This document shows, piece after piece, positions 16,595 through 24,784 of a stretch of 64,000 nt of DNA. The notes under the pieces are model-generated. The model did not search any database, was not told the DNA's origin, and was given only the letters and a program-made list of their open reading frames with translations. Origin of the DNA: Variovorax sp. PAMC 28711 (GTDB taxonomy: Bacteria > Pseudomonadota > Gammaproteobacteria > Burkholderiales > Burkholderiaceae_C); assembly GCF_001577265.1 (NCBI RefSeq), contig NZ_CP014517.1, forward strand, positions 1,231,001 to 1,295,000, in the 5' to 3' direction. Made by a program: the position numbers and the translations under genes. Position 1 is the stretch's first letter. Each line of letters opens with the position of its first letter.

Positions 16595-17932
16595 ATGAGC
16601 CGATTTAGACGACCTGAACAATTCGACCTGCTGCCGTACATCGGCAAGTGGCTCGTGATTGCCTCCGTTGTGGCCTTCCTGGCCGGCAGCGCTTCCGCAC
16701 TTTTCCTCTTCGCCCTCGACCGCGCCACGGCTTGGCGCGAAGCGCATCGTTGGATCATCTGGCTGTTGCCCCTCGCCGGTGGCGCCGTCGGCTGGGTGTA
16801 CTTCAAGCTCGGCAAGCAGGTCGAGGCCGGCAACAACCTGCTGATCGACGAGATCCACGACCCGAAGAAGGTCGTGCCGCTGCGCATGGTCCCGCTCGTC
16901 CTGGGCGGCACCGTCATGTCACATCTCTTCGGCGCGTCCGTGGGTCGCGAGGGGACGGCGGTGCAGATGGGCGGCGCACTGGCGGACCAGCTCACGCACG
17001 TCTTTCGAATGCAGCCTGCCGATCGCCGCATCCTGCTGATGGCGGGCATCAGCGCTGGCTTCGCCTCCGTGTTCGGGACCCCGCTGGCGGGGGCACTCTT
17101 CGGCCTCGAGGTGCTGGCCATAGGCCGGATGCGCTACGACGCCCTATTTCCCTGCATGGTCGCTGGCATCGTGGCCGATCAGGTCGGCATGGCCTGGGGC
17201 GTGCACCACATGCACTACGCGATCGGAGAGGTGGTCGCGGTTACGCCTTGGAGCGTCGGAGCCGTCGTGATCGCTGGTGTGATTTTCGGTCTCGTCGGCC
17301 TCGTGTTTGCGACCGCGACGCACCAGCTCGGAGGGCTTGTCAAGCGATGGATCTTTTATCCGCCGCTGCGCCCGATGTTGGGCGGCATCGTGATCGCGCT
17401 CGCCCTCTGGGCTCTCGGCAGAGCGGGCTTCGATGCGCATCGCTACATCGGGCTGGGCATTCCTAGCATCGTCAACGCCTTCCAGGAACCTTCGGCGCCG
17501 TGGGATTTTTTTGGCAAGCTGGCCTTCACCGTCACCTCGCTCGGCACAGGCTTCAAGGGCGGCGAGGTCACGCCGCTGTTCTACATCGGCGCGACCTTGG
17601 GCAACGTCCTGGCGCCCATGCTGCAGCTGCCCTTCGCCATGCTCGCCGGCATCGGCTTTGTGGCCGTGTTCGCGGGCGCGGCCAACACGCCACTGGCCAC
17701 CATCGTCATGGCAATCGAACTGTTTGGGCCGCAGATCGGACCGCTCGCAGCCATCGGCTGCATCACCAGCTACCTCTGCTCCGGCCACACCGGCATCTAC
17801 CACTCGCAGCGCGTCGGCCACATCAAACACCATGGCGGTCCCCCAGAGGAACTGCGTATCGCCGATGTCCCGCAATTCCGTAAAAAGCAGCAGACCCAGC
17901 ACGTCTCCGCAACCAGAGATGACCGCTCATGA
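16595..17932 (+). CDS. eriC: CLC-F-type fluoride/proton antiporter
   Basis: A 445-residue inner-membrane CLC protein with about ten predicted helices. It carries the fluoride-selective CLC signatures: SVGREGTAVQMG (gating Glu near residue 119, with GREGT in place of GREGP) and GFKGGEVTPLFYIGATLGN. These features and the fluoride riboswitch upstream indicate export of fluoride in exchange for protons. ATG at 16595 is chosen; a TTG three codons upstream is an alternative. The stop overlaps the next gene's start. The last 40 residues are hydrophilic and probably cytoplasmic. Confidence 0.92.
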   Translation: MSRFRRPEQFDLLPYIGKWLVIASVVAFLAGSASALFLFALDRATAWREAHRWIIWLLPLAGGAVGWVYFKLGKQVEAGNNLLIDEIHDPKKVVPLRMVPLVLGGTVMSHLFGASVGREGTAVQMGGALADQLTHVFRMQPADRRILLMAGISAGFASVFGTPLAGALFGLEVLAIGRMRYDALFPCMVAGIVADQVGMAWGVHHMHYAIGEVVAVTPWSVGAVVIAGVIFGLVGLVFATATHQLGGLVKRWIFYPPLRPMLGGIVIALALWALGRAGFDAHRYIGLGIPSIVNAFQEPSAPWDFFGKLAFTVTSLGTGFKGGEVTPLFYIGATLGNVLAPMLQLPFAMLAGIGFVAVFAGAANTPLATIVMAIELFGPQIGPLAAIGCITSYLCSGHTGIYHSQRVGHIKHHGGPPEELRIADVPQFRKKQQTQHVSATRDDRS

Positions 17933-18360
17933 GTCGCGCTGAAAACTATCCGTCGACGGTGATGGCACTGCAGCTGTATTTCCCAGCCGGCAGCCATGCG
18001 AACCCAACCCGTATCTGGTATCACCTGAGCGTTCCAGGGTTTGCGCAGCAACTGTTGGTCTCGGCAAAGCGCGCGCACCTGCAGTCGGCGCTGCTCTACC
18101 ACGTCACATCGGACCACCTCAAACGAGAGCGCGTGACGCATCATCAGATCGACGGCTCCCACATACTGCATTCGCAGTGCCTGGAGCTGATTGACACCGA
18201 AATGCAGCTACGCGCGTTCATCTGCCACGCGCAGCGCGTCCGCCACGGCAAGCATTGCCAATCCTTGCCCAAAAACCCTCGGCAGGCGGACATGGCTCAG
18301 TTCCGGCGCAAGCAGAAGCAGGAGAAGCGGGACGTTGTTTTGGAGGAGACGAAGTCATGA
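17929..18360 (+). CDS. DUF190-like protein, divergent paralogue 1
   Basis: A 143-residue soluble protein. Residues 12-110 resemble DUF190 (PII-like ferredoxin fold proteins often found with CrcB or CLC-F): LQLYFPAGS, SALLYHVTSDHL, ERVTHHQIDG and CLELIDTEMQLRAF align with the next gene. The basic C-terminal 35 residues (RRKQKQEKR) are unique. It overlaps both clcF and the following gene by four bases (ATGA), so the three are translationally coupled. DUF190 function is unknown; regulation of the transporter by a PII-like trimer is a guess. Confidence 0.7.
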   Translation: MSRAENYPSTVMALQLYFPAGSHANPTRIWYHLSVPGFAQQLLVSAKRAHLQSALLYHVTSDHLKRERVTHHQIDGSHILHSQCLELIDTEMQLRAFICHAQRVRHGKHCQSLPKNPRQADMAQFRRKQKQEKRDVVLEETKS

Positions 18361-18793
18361 CGACTCAGGCCCCCACTCCTACGTACGACCTGACCGTTTG
18401 CGTCTGTACTTTCCCGCCAACAGCCGCGCCAAGGCCACGCGTTTGTGGCACCGATTGGGCGCGCCCGCGCTGGCGCAGCATCTGTTGGAGGTTGCTCGTC
18501 GCTCGGGTATTCAACAAGCCTTGCTGTACCCGATCGGATCGGGCTACCTGCCAGGGGAGCGGCTCACGCACCACCACCTTGAAGACCATGCTTTGCGACA
18601 TCTGCAATGTCTGGAGTTGCTTGACTCTGAAACTCGGCTTCGGACCTTCATGCAGGAGCACGCGGAGGAGTTGGGCAAGGTGCGGGCCGTTCTTTTCGCT
18701 TGCGAGCTTCCAATGACCGACGGCGAGTCGGAGTCGCCAACCAACGCCCAATCGTGCCGACCGCCAGTGCCGCCATCGACACGCGTCTCATGA
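18357..18793 (+). pseudogene. DUF190-like protein, divergent paralogue 2, frameshifted
   Basis: Translation starts at the ATG at 18357 (MTTQAPTPTYDLTV), then the homologous frame continues one register away as LRLYFPANSRAKATRLWHRL and runs to 18793. The break is at a run of three T (18397-18399); a fourth T would restore one 145-residue protein parallel to the preceding paralogue (QALLYPIGSGYL, ERLTHHHLED, CLELLDSETRLRTF). It may be a true frameshift, a sequencing deletion, or initiation at the TTG at 18398. The conserved body has no stop codons, arguing for a recent change or error. Confidence 0.7.
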
Positions 18794-18850
18794 GAGTGCC
18801 AGTCATGGCATCGGCTTCTCTTTTTCGTTCACGCTCACCAGGAGTTCATC

Positions 18851-19210
18851 ATGAAGGGTTTCCAGATCACGTTCTTTGCCGAGCAGGAACATCGACACGA
18901 CCACAACCCCATGGGAGACTGGCTTTTGCAATTTGCCAAGGACAACGGTGCGTTGGGCGGAAGCTTGATGGGCGCGGCTACGGGTTTCGGATCCGCCGGA
19001 AAAATGCATTCCACTCACTTTTTCGAACTGGCCCAGCAGCCTGTGGCGGTGACGGTATCGGCCACGGAAGAGGTCGCCGAACGACTGCTTGCAGCGATTG
19101 CGCTTGAGCCGGTCACGGTGTTCTACATCCAGGTGCCAATGGTCTACGGGCGGATCGGCAAAGCAACGCCGCCCGCGTCGGCCGGTGATGCCGCTGATGC
19201 CGGCGATTGA
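18851..19210 (+). CDS. DUF190 family protein
   Basis: A 119-residue protein that fits DUF190 much better than the two genes before it: FQITFFAEQEHRHDHNPMGD, LGGSLMGAATGFG, HSTHFFELAQQPVAV and ERLLAAI follow the family pattern. A solved Thermotoga member (TM0021) has the fold of PII signalling proteins (established knowledge). AGGAG lies seven bases before the ATG. The His-rich N-terminal loop (HRHDH) could bind a metal. Position in a riboswitch-led operon ties it to fluoride tolerance. Confidence 0.86.
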   Translation: MKGFQITFFAEQEHRHDHNPMGDWLLQFAKDNGALGGSLMGAATGFGSAGKMHSTHFFELAQQPVAVTVSATEEVAERLLAAIALEPVTVFYIQVPMVYGRIGKATPPASAGDAADAGD

Positions 19211-19245
19211 CCGCAGCGTTGACCTTCGCCGAGGACCGTTTACGA

Positions 19246-19860
19246 ATGACTGTCGACAACTGCTTGCTGGCGATCTCCGGTCTTGCGTCGCCGTTCGGCG
19301 GTCCGTTCGATCTGGCCTTGAACGCCGGCGAATGTGTCTGCGTGCTCGGCAGATCAGGATCGGGCAAGAGCGTCCTGCTGCGCCTGATCGCCGACATGGA
19401 CCCCGGCACCGGCGGCGTGAACCTGGCCGGGAAACGCCGGGAGACATTTGCAGCGCCGGCGTGGCGAGGTCGTGTGATCTACCAGTCAGCCGAACCCGCT
19501 TGGTGGGCGTCAACGCCGGCAGCCCACTTCCCGTCTGCCGCGTCGAGCCGGGTCGCCGAACTGATGGCGGCGCTCGGGCTGGGCCCGGACCTGCTGGACG
19601 CCGACATCGCACGCCTTTCGACCGGCGAGCGTCAACGCCTGGCGCTCGTCCGCTCGATGGTGCGGGAGCCCGACGTGCTGCTGCTCGACGAGCCTTCGGC
19701 CTCGCTCGACGGCGCCTCCACGCTGGCGATTGAATCCCTGCTTCTGCAACAGCTCCGCTCCGGCCTCGGCATCGTGATGGTGACGCACTCGCGTGAGCAG
19801 GCTGTGCGGATGAGCCATCGCCACTTCGAGATGCGCGACGGCAAGCTGCACGCGCCATGA
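19246..19860 (+). CDS. fetA: ABC transporter ATP-binding protein, FetA-like
   Basis: About 204 residues with all ABC ATPase motifs: Walker A GRSGSGKSVLL near residue 36, signature LSTGERQRLAL, Walker B VLLLDEPSASLD and switch VTHSREQ. Its partner permease is FetB-like, so the pair resembles E. coli FetAB (YbbL/YbbM), implicated in iron export and peroxide resistance. ATG at 19246 is preferred; a TTG at 19207 overlapping the previous stop would add 13 residues. The stop overlaps the fetB-like start. Why it sits in a fluoride operon is unclear. Confidence 0.83.
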   Translation: MTVDNCLLAISGLASPFGGPFDLALNAGECVCVLGRSGSGKSVLLRLIADMDPGTGGVNLAGKRRETFAAPAWRGRVIYQSAEPAWWASTPAAHFPSAASSRVAELMAALGLGPDLLDADIARLSTGERQRLALVRSMVREPDVLLLDEPSASLDGASTLAIESLLLQQLRSGLGIVMVTHSREQAVRMSHRHFEMRDGKLHAP

Positions 19861-20648
19861 GCACCATCCATCTTCACGCCACGGACGTGGCGCTCGCCAC
19901 GTTGCTGGTGCTGATCAACGCCCTGGCGTCCGTGCTCCTGCACCTGCAGTTGCATCGGCAGGTGCTCTGGGCCGCTACCCGCATGGTCGTCCAGCTCCTG
20001 CTGGTCGGCTTGGTGCTGCGCTTCGTGTTCCAGGCGGCGTCGCCGGCGGCCACTCTCGGGATCGTCGCGCTCATGCTGCTGGCGGCCGCGCGCGAAGTCG
20101 CAGTGCGTCCAACTCGGCGTCTCAAGGGTGCCGGGAGTTACCGCATCGCGGCGGTGGTCGTCGGCTTCTCGAGCATCGCCACCGTGTTGCTCGCATTGAT
20201 GACGGCGATCCGCCCGCAGCCCTGGTACGACCCGCGCTACGCCATCCCGCTGATGGGCATCGTGCTCGGCAGTGTGCTCAATTCGGCCAGCCTGGGTCTC
20301 GACAGCTTCTTCGAAGGCATCAGCACCGGGCGCCCGGCGATCGAGGCGCAGCTGGCGCTCGGCGCCAGCATCCACCAAGCGCTGGCCGCACCGATCCGCC
20401 ATGCGATCCGCCGCGGGATGATTCCGATCATCAACCAGATGTCGGCCGCGGGTGTCATCACGCTGCCCGGCATCATGACGGGGCAGTTGCTGGCCGGCAT
20501 GGATCCACTCGAGGCCGTGAAATACCAGATCCTGCTGCTTTTCCTGCTCACAGGCGCCGGCGGTCTCGCGTCGGCGGGCGCGGTCTATCTGGCGGCGAGG
20601 GCTGTCACCGACGACCGACAGCGCCTGCGCGCAGATCGACTGAAGTAA
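19857..20648 (+). CDS. fetB: ABC transporter permease, FetB/UPF0014-like
   Basis: A 263-residue inner-membrane protein with six to seven hydrophobic helices. IPLMGIVLGSVLNSASLGLD, EAQLALGASIHQA and INQMSAAGVITLPGIMTGQ are signature stretches of UPF0014/FetB. With the ATPase before it (four-base overlap) it should form a two-component exporter. In E. coli this type lowers cellular iron; the substrate here could differ, given its place in the fluoride-responsive transcript. Confidence 0.87.
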   Translation: MSTIHLHATDVALATLLVLINALASVLLHLQLHRQVLWAATRMVVQLLLVGLVLRFVFQAASPAATLGIVALMLLAAAREVAVRPTRRLKGAGSYRIAAVVVGFSSIATVLLALMTAIRPQPWYDPRYAIPLMGIVLGSVLNSASLGLDSFFEGISTGRPAIEAQLALGASIHQALAAPIRHAIRRGMIPIINQMSAAGVITLPGIMTGQLLAGMDPLEAVKYQILLLFLLTGAGGLASAGAVYLAARAVTDDRQRLRADRLK

Positions 20649-20812
20649 CACTCAGATCATGTTTCGAAAATCCCGAATCTAAAGAAGATCATGAACAGGC
20701 ACCTTGCTTGTGCGCTCGCCTGGGCATCGCCGCCGCATCTGCGACGTTCAATGGCTCGGCTGAGAACACCCACGCCACCGGATCCGCATGCCGACAGGCA
20801 GGGCAATTGAAC

Positions 20813-21559
20813 GTGTCGGCGCCACGATCGCAGGTGCAACTGCTGCTCATCCGACACGGTGAGTCCGAATGGAACCTGGCACAGCGTTTCACCGGCTGGG
20901 CCGACGTGGGTCTCACGCCGCGGGGTGTGCGTCAGATGCAGGAGGCCGGCCGTGCGATTCGGCGGTCAGGTCTGGTCGTCGACCGCGTCTTCTCCTCCAT
21001 GCTGGTCCGTTGCATACGGTCTGTCGACTGCTTGCTGCTCGCAGCGGGAAGTCCATCGGCGCCACGCACAGCCGACTGGCGGTTGAACGAGCGGCACTAT
21101 GGTGCATTGACGGGGTCATCCAAGGCCGAAGCCATCGCGCGGTACGGTGCCGATCAGGTGCAAGCTTGGCGCAGGTCGTACCGCGCGGTACCGCCGCCGT
21201 GGACTCAGGACGATGTCGATCGGGTGGCGACGGATCCATCGATGGAACCACCCTGCGCAGGGCTGGAACCCCTGCCCTTGGCGGAATCACTCGCGCAAAC
21301 CGTTCTGCGGGTGACCGCGCTCTGGCAGGAACTGATCGAACCATCATTGGCGTCGGCCCAAACGGTAGCTGTCGTCGGTCATGGCAACAGCCTGCGGGCG
21401 CTGGTGATGCAGCTTGAAGAACTCAGTGAACAAGCGGTCTCGTGCCTGGAGATCGCCAACGGCGAAATGCGTGCCTATGAGTCAGGCGCTGGTCGCACAC
21501 TGCATCTGCAATGCATCTGGCAGCCATCTGCGCTGGCGCCCATCTCAAAAATTCTTTGA
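20813..21559 (+). CDS. gpmA: 2,3-bisphosphoglycerate-dependent phosphoglycerate mutase
   Basis: A 248-residue glycolytic enzyme that interconverts 3- and 2-phosphoglycerate. LLIRHGESEWN has the phosphorylated histidine, ERHYGALTGSSKAEAIARYG and PLAESLAQTV follow, and VVGHGNSLRALVMQLE has the second histidine. I chose GTG at 20813 because AGGCAGGG lies ten bases upstream and the length then equals the usual 249; the frame is open further upstream. It is 165 bases after fetB. Fluoride blocks enolase and backs up phosphoglycerates, so an extra copy beside fluoride genes makes sense (inference). Confidence 0.88.
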   Translation: MSAPRSQVQLLLIRHGESEWNLAQRFTGWADVGLTPRGVRQMQEAGRAIRRSGLVVDRVFSSMLVRCIRSVDCLLLAAGSPSAPRTADWRLNERHYGALTGSSKAEAIARYGADQVQAWRRSYRAVPPPWTQDDVDRVATDPSMEPPCAGLEPLPLAESLAQTVLRVTALWQELIEPSLASAQTVAVVGHGNSLRALVMQLEELSEQAVSCLEIANGEMRAYESGAGRTLHLQCIWQPSALAPISKIL

Positions 21560-21565
21560 GACAGC

Positions 21566-21592
21566 GGAATAAACGCAGGCGGCCAAGCGTCT
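21566..21592 (+). promoter_or_regulatory. ECF-sigma-type promoter
   Basis: GGAAT (21566-21570, followed by AA) and CGTCT (21588-21592) are separated by 17 bases, a close match to promoters of ECF sigma factors, which are often autoregulated. It stands 47 bases before the secreted protein gene that leads the sigma/anti-sigma operon. Confidence 0.65.
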
Positions 21593-21638
21593 GTCTGGAT
21601 GTCAACTCTGACCAATTCCATCTTCCACAGGACTTCCC

Positions 21639-22016
21639 ATGAAATCTTCCCTTCTGCCCACCCTGATTCTTGCGCTCGCCGCGCTCGCCTCTGGCGCCGC
21701 TATGGCCGCCGCTCCGGTCAAGACAGCCGGCGGCATGCTGGTCAACACCAGCGGCATGACGCTCTACACCTTCGACAACGACACGGCGGGCAGCGGCAAG
21801 AGTGCCTGCAACGGCCCGTGCGCCGGACTGTGGCCGCCGGTGATGGCAGAAGCGGACGCGAAGCCTGAAGGCGACATGACCATCGTCGCGCGCGACGACG
21901 GCACCAAGCAATGGGCCTACAAGGGCAAGCCGGTGTACCTGTACAAGTCCGACATGAAGGCCGGCGACATGACCGGCGACAACTTCAAGAACGTCTGGCA
22001 CGTCATCAAGCCCTGA
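21639..22016 (+). CDS. Small secreted protein with COG4315-type repeats
   Basis: A 125-residue protein with a signal peptide (residues 1-24, ending AMAAA). The mature part has two units of the short secreted repeat (PF03640-like): MLVNTSGMTLYTFDND and QWAYKGKPVYLYKSD, with CNGPCAGLWPPVMA between them containing a Cys pair. Such proteins commonly accompany ECF sigma factors in proteobacteria; their role is unknown, perhaps metal or redox related. It is the first gene behind the ECF-type promoter and is 36 bases from the sigma factor gene. Confidence 0.83.
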   Translation: MKSSLLPTLILALAALASGAAMAAAPVKTAGGMLVNTSGMTLYTFDNDTAGSGKSACNGPCAGLWPPVMAEADAKPEGDMTIVARDDGTKQWAYKGKPVYLYKSDMKAGDMTGDNFKNVWHVIKP

Positions 22017-22052
22017 TCGACCAGAACCGCAGAGAGCACGACGCTTCATCCC

Positions 22053-22577
22053 ATGCGCGCACAGGACGAAGCCGCGATCGTCGCCTGCATTCCCAGCCTG
22101 CGCCGTTACGCGCGCGGGCTGGTGGCAGATACCACTCGGGCCGACGACCTGGTGCAGGACACGCTGGAGCGAGCGTGGAGCCGGTTCTCGCTTTGGCAGA
22201 AACGCGGCGACATCCGCGCCTGGATGTTCGGCATCATGCACAACCACTTCATCGACGGTGTACGCGCCAGGAGCAGCCGACCCGAGGACAGCGCGGGCGA
22301 CGACCTGCCCGAAATCCCGCAGCGTGCCAGCCAGTCCGACGGCATTGAGGTCCGCGATCTGGACCGTATCCTGCAGCGGTTGCCTGTGGAGCAACGCGAG
22401 GTGATGCTGCTCATCGCAGTCGAAGAACTAAGCTACGCAGAAGCCGCCGCAGTGCTCGGCGTGCCCATCGGCACGGTGATGTCCCGCCTGGCGCGCGGCC
22501 GTGACAAGCTGCGACAGGAACTGCAAGGCCGCGCGCCATCAGCCCAAGTTGCCGCGCCCCTGCGCAGGATCAAGTGA
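22053..22577 (+). CDS. ECF-type RNA polymerase sigma factor
   Basis: A 174-residue sigma factor with region 2 (RRYARGLVADTTRADDLVQD, WMFGIMHNHFIDGVR) and region 4 (LPVEQREVMLLIAVEELSY, VPIGTVMSRLARGRDKLR). Regions 1 and 3 are absent, as in ECF sigmas. It directs RNA polymerase to stress genes when released by the anti-sigma factor encoded one base after its stop. The GGAAT/CGTCT promoter upstream of the operon suggests autoregulation. Confidence 0.93.
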   Translation: MRAQDEAAIVACIPSLRRYARGLVADTTRADDLVQDTLERAWSRFSLWQKRGDIRAWMFGIMHNHFIDGVRARSSRPEDSAGDDLPEIPQRASQSDGIEVRDLDRILQRLPVEQREVMLLIAVEELSYAEAAAVLGVPIGTVMSRLARGRDKLRQELQGRAPSAQVAAPLRRIK

Positions 22578-22578
22578 C

Positions 22579-23415
22579 ATGGACTCTCCCCCACTCAAAC
22601 CCATTTCCACCGACGGCATCAAGCCGGTGACCGAAGCCGATCTGCATGCTTTTGCGGATCAGCTTCTGGACCCTGCGCGGCATGTAGAGATCGATGCCTT
22701 CCTGGATGCCCACCCGGCCGAACGCCAGCGCGTGGACGACTGGCGCGCCCAGAACCTGGCGCTCAAGCAGTTGCTCGACCCGGTCCTGTCCGAGCCCTTG
22801 CCATTGCGCCTGCCGCTGAAGCCGGCGCCGGGGGCGGGCTGGCAGGGATGGCCGTGGCGCTCCCTGGCAGCCGGCGTGGCGATCGCGGTCGTCAGCACCG
22901 GGTCGGCCTGGTGGGGCCGTGGCGCCTACGACGGGCAACTGCAGCGCAGTGCCACGCTGGCCGCGGCGCGGGCGGGCACGCTCAATGGTTTTGCCCACCG
23001 CGCGGCCGTGGCCCACGTGGTCTACAGCCCGGACGTGCGTCGTCCGGTGGAGGTCGGCGCCGACCAGGAGCAGGCGCTCGTCACCTGGCTGACCAAGCGC
23101 ATGGGCACCGAAGTGAAGCCGCCCGACCTGCGCGCCCTGGGCTACGAGCTCATCGGCGGGCGGCTGCTGCCGGGCGACAAGGGGCCGGTGGCGCAGTTCA
23201 TGTTCGGCGGCGCAAAGGGCGAGCGTCTGACGCTGTACGTCACTCGCGAGGACGCCGGACGCGAGACGGCCTTCAAGTTCGGCCAGGATGGCCCGGTGAA
23301 TGTCTTCTACTGGGTCGACAAGGACTTCGGCTACGCCATTTCGTCAGGCGACAGCAAGTCCGAAATGCTGCGGGTCGCCGAGGCGGTTTACAGCCAGCTT
23401 GAAGCACGCAAATAA
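22579..23415 (+). CDS. Membrane anti-sigma factor
   Basis: A 278-residue protein: a cytoplasmic N-terminal helical part (ADLHAFADQLLDPARHVEI, a zinc-finger-less anti-sigma domain), one membrane helix near residues 96-114 (SLAAGVAIAVVSTGSAWW), and a periplasmic domain of about 160 residues (ALGYELIGGRLLPG, VNVFYWVDKDFGYAIS) typical of RseA/ChrR-unlike anti-sigma factors of this ECF group. It probably holds the sigma factor at the membrane until a periplasmic signal appears. ATG at 22579 follows the sigma stop directly. Confidence 0.86.
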   Translation: MDSPPLKPISTDGIKPVTEADLHAFADQLLDPARHVEIDAFLDAHPAERQRVDDWRAQNLALKQLLDPVLSEPLPLRLPLKPAPGAGWQGWPWRSLAAGVAIAVVSTGSAWWGRGAYDGQLQRSATLAAARAGTLNGFAHRAAVAHVVYSPDVRRPVEVGADQEQALVTWLTKRMGTEVKPPDLRALGYELIGGRLLPGDKGPVAQFMFGGAKGERLTLYVTREDAGRETAFKFGQDGPVNVFYWVDKDFGYAISSGDSKSEMLRVAEAVYSQLEARK

Positions 23416-23473
23416 TTTGGTCCTTCGACTGGCAAGATGTTTTGCCATGCGCAAATTTTCAGGAATTGGAACC

Positions 23474-24087
23474 ATGCAGGACAAGTCGCATTGGGAGCGT
23501 GTCTACAGACGAAGTCGTCCAGTACGCTGAGCTGGTTTCAACCGCATGCGGACCGGTCCCTCGGACTCATCAAGCGAATTGCTGCTGGCGGTCAGACGCG
23601 GGTCATCGACGTCGGAGGCGGTACTTCGACACTGGTGGACGATCTGCTCGGACTGCATGGCTTCGACGTCACTGTGCTCGACATTTCGGAGAATGCGCTC
23701 GACGTGGCCCGTCAACGGCTCGCTTTCGACGCCCGGCGGGTGCGATTGCTGGCGGGAGACATCACCCGGCTTGCCTTACCCGCACATGCCTACGACATCT
23801 GGCACGACAGGGCCGTCTTTCATTTCATGACCACACCCGAGCAACGCCAGGCCTACATCGCGCAAGTGCGCCAGGCTGTGCGCCCCGGCGGTCACGTCAT
23901 CGTCGCGGTGTTCGGGCCGGACGGGCCGATGCAGTGCAGCGGGCTCCCGGTGATGCGGTATGCGCCAGATGCGTTGCACGCCCAGTTCGGCGATGCCTTC
24001 GAACTGGTCGAACATGCGCCGAAAGCCCATCGGACACTCGCAGGCGTGGAGCAGCAGTTCGTCTATTGCCACTGCGTGATGCACTGA
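23474..24087 (+). pseudogene. Class I SAM-dependent methyltransferase, frameshifted near the start
   Basis: The natural N-terminus MQDKSHWERVY begins at the ATG at 23474, but the body continues in another frame from QTKSSSTLSWFQPHADRSL, with SAM motif VIDVGGGTSTLVDDLL and WHDRAVFHFM. One missing base near 23,506 (between TAC and AGACG) separates them; with it restored the protein would be about 205 residues. Either a sequencing deletion or a real mutation. Related enzymes of this size are general small-molecule methyltransferases; some act on tellurite or thiols, so a stress role is possible. Confidence 0.75.
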
Positions 24088-24102
24088 AGCTTGGCTCGTA
24101 CT

Positions 24103-24744
24103 TCACAGCCCATCGGGAAACGTGTACGTCACGGGAGACGCCGAGGGTTGCCCGATCACCAGCGCTATCTGGTCGTGCGGCTTGAGCGGAAGGTCGCGCA
24201 CCGGCGTGAATTGCACCTTGCCGTTGACATACACCCGCAGCGCGCCCCTGAGCCCTGCCACGTTGTCGGCCGCCAACGGCTGTCCCCACACGTCGAAGAA
24301 GTTGCCCAGCGTGTACACCCGGTCGTTCGGCGATTCGACATGCAGGATGCCGCTGGCATCATGCGTGTGCAGCCAGTAGAAACCCTTACCGCCACTGACA
24401 AAACCGCGATCGATGCGCAGCGGCGCAATGATGCCGATGCCGCGTGGCACTGCGATCTGTTCGCCCTTGTAGTAAATGGCCAGGTGGGCATGGAAATGGG
24501 TCTTGAGCATCTCCTGGCTCGAACCTTCGATGCCATCCACCGGCTGGCCCTGGCCGCCATGGGCGGTATTACCGTCAGGAAACACGGACTTGCCGAGTTG
24601 CCCACCCTGTATGAGCAGTTCGGCACCGCCGGCGGCTGCGGCCGGCCTGTCGTCGCCATGTGCAAAAACGGGCGGGGCACCGGCTGCGATGGCGATGGCG
24701 AATGCCGCTGCAACGAATGGCTGGAAGTTCATCGAGAGTCTCAT
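24103..24744 (-). CDS. Conserved secreted protein with HxH motifs, function unknown
   Basis: About 213 residues with an N-terminal signal peptide (ending PVFAHG). The mature part has THFHAHLAIYYKGEQIAVP, FYWLHTHDASGILHVESP and YTLGNFFDVWGQPL. The paired histidines (HAH, HTH) and a beta-rich pattern suggest a metal-binding extracytoplasmic domain, and related sequences occur next to redox proteins, but I cannot name a family. Start is ATG at 24744 or 24732. It is the last gene of a seven-gene minus-strand run that begins with sorA at 29,547. Confidence 0.72.
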   Translation of the reverse strand: MRLSMNFQPFVAAAFAIAIAAGAPPVFAHGDDRPAAAAGGAELLIQGGQLGKSVFPDGNTAHGGQGQPVDGIEGSSQEMLKTHFHAHLAIYYKGEQIAVPRGIGIIAPLRIDRGFVSGGKGFYWLHTHDASGILHVESPNDRVYTLGNFFDVWGQPLAADNVAGLRGALRVYVNGKVQFTPVRDLPLKPHDQIALVIGQPSASPVTYTFPDGL

Positions 24745-24784
24745 CGGAAAAATTGAATAAGAGCAGCGCTCGGCCACCGCGGCT

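Noticed and set aside
18390..18405. Programmed ribosomal frameshift in the DUF190-like gene
   Set aside because: The slip site (GTTTGC) is not a classic heptamer and no stimulatory structure was seen; a simple deletion is more likely.
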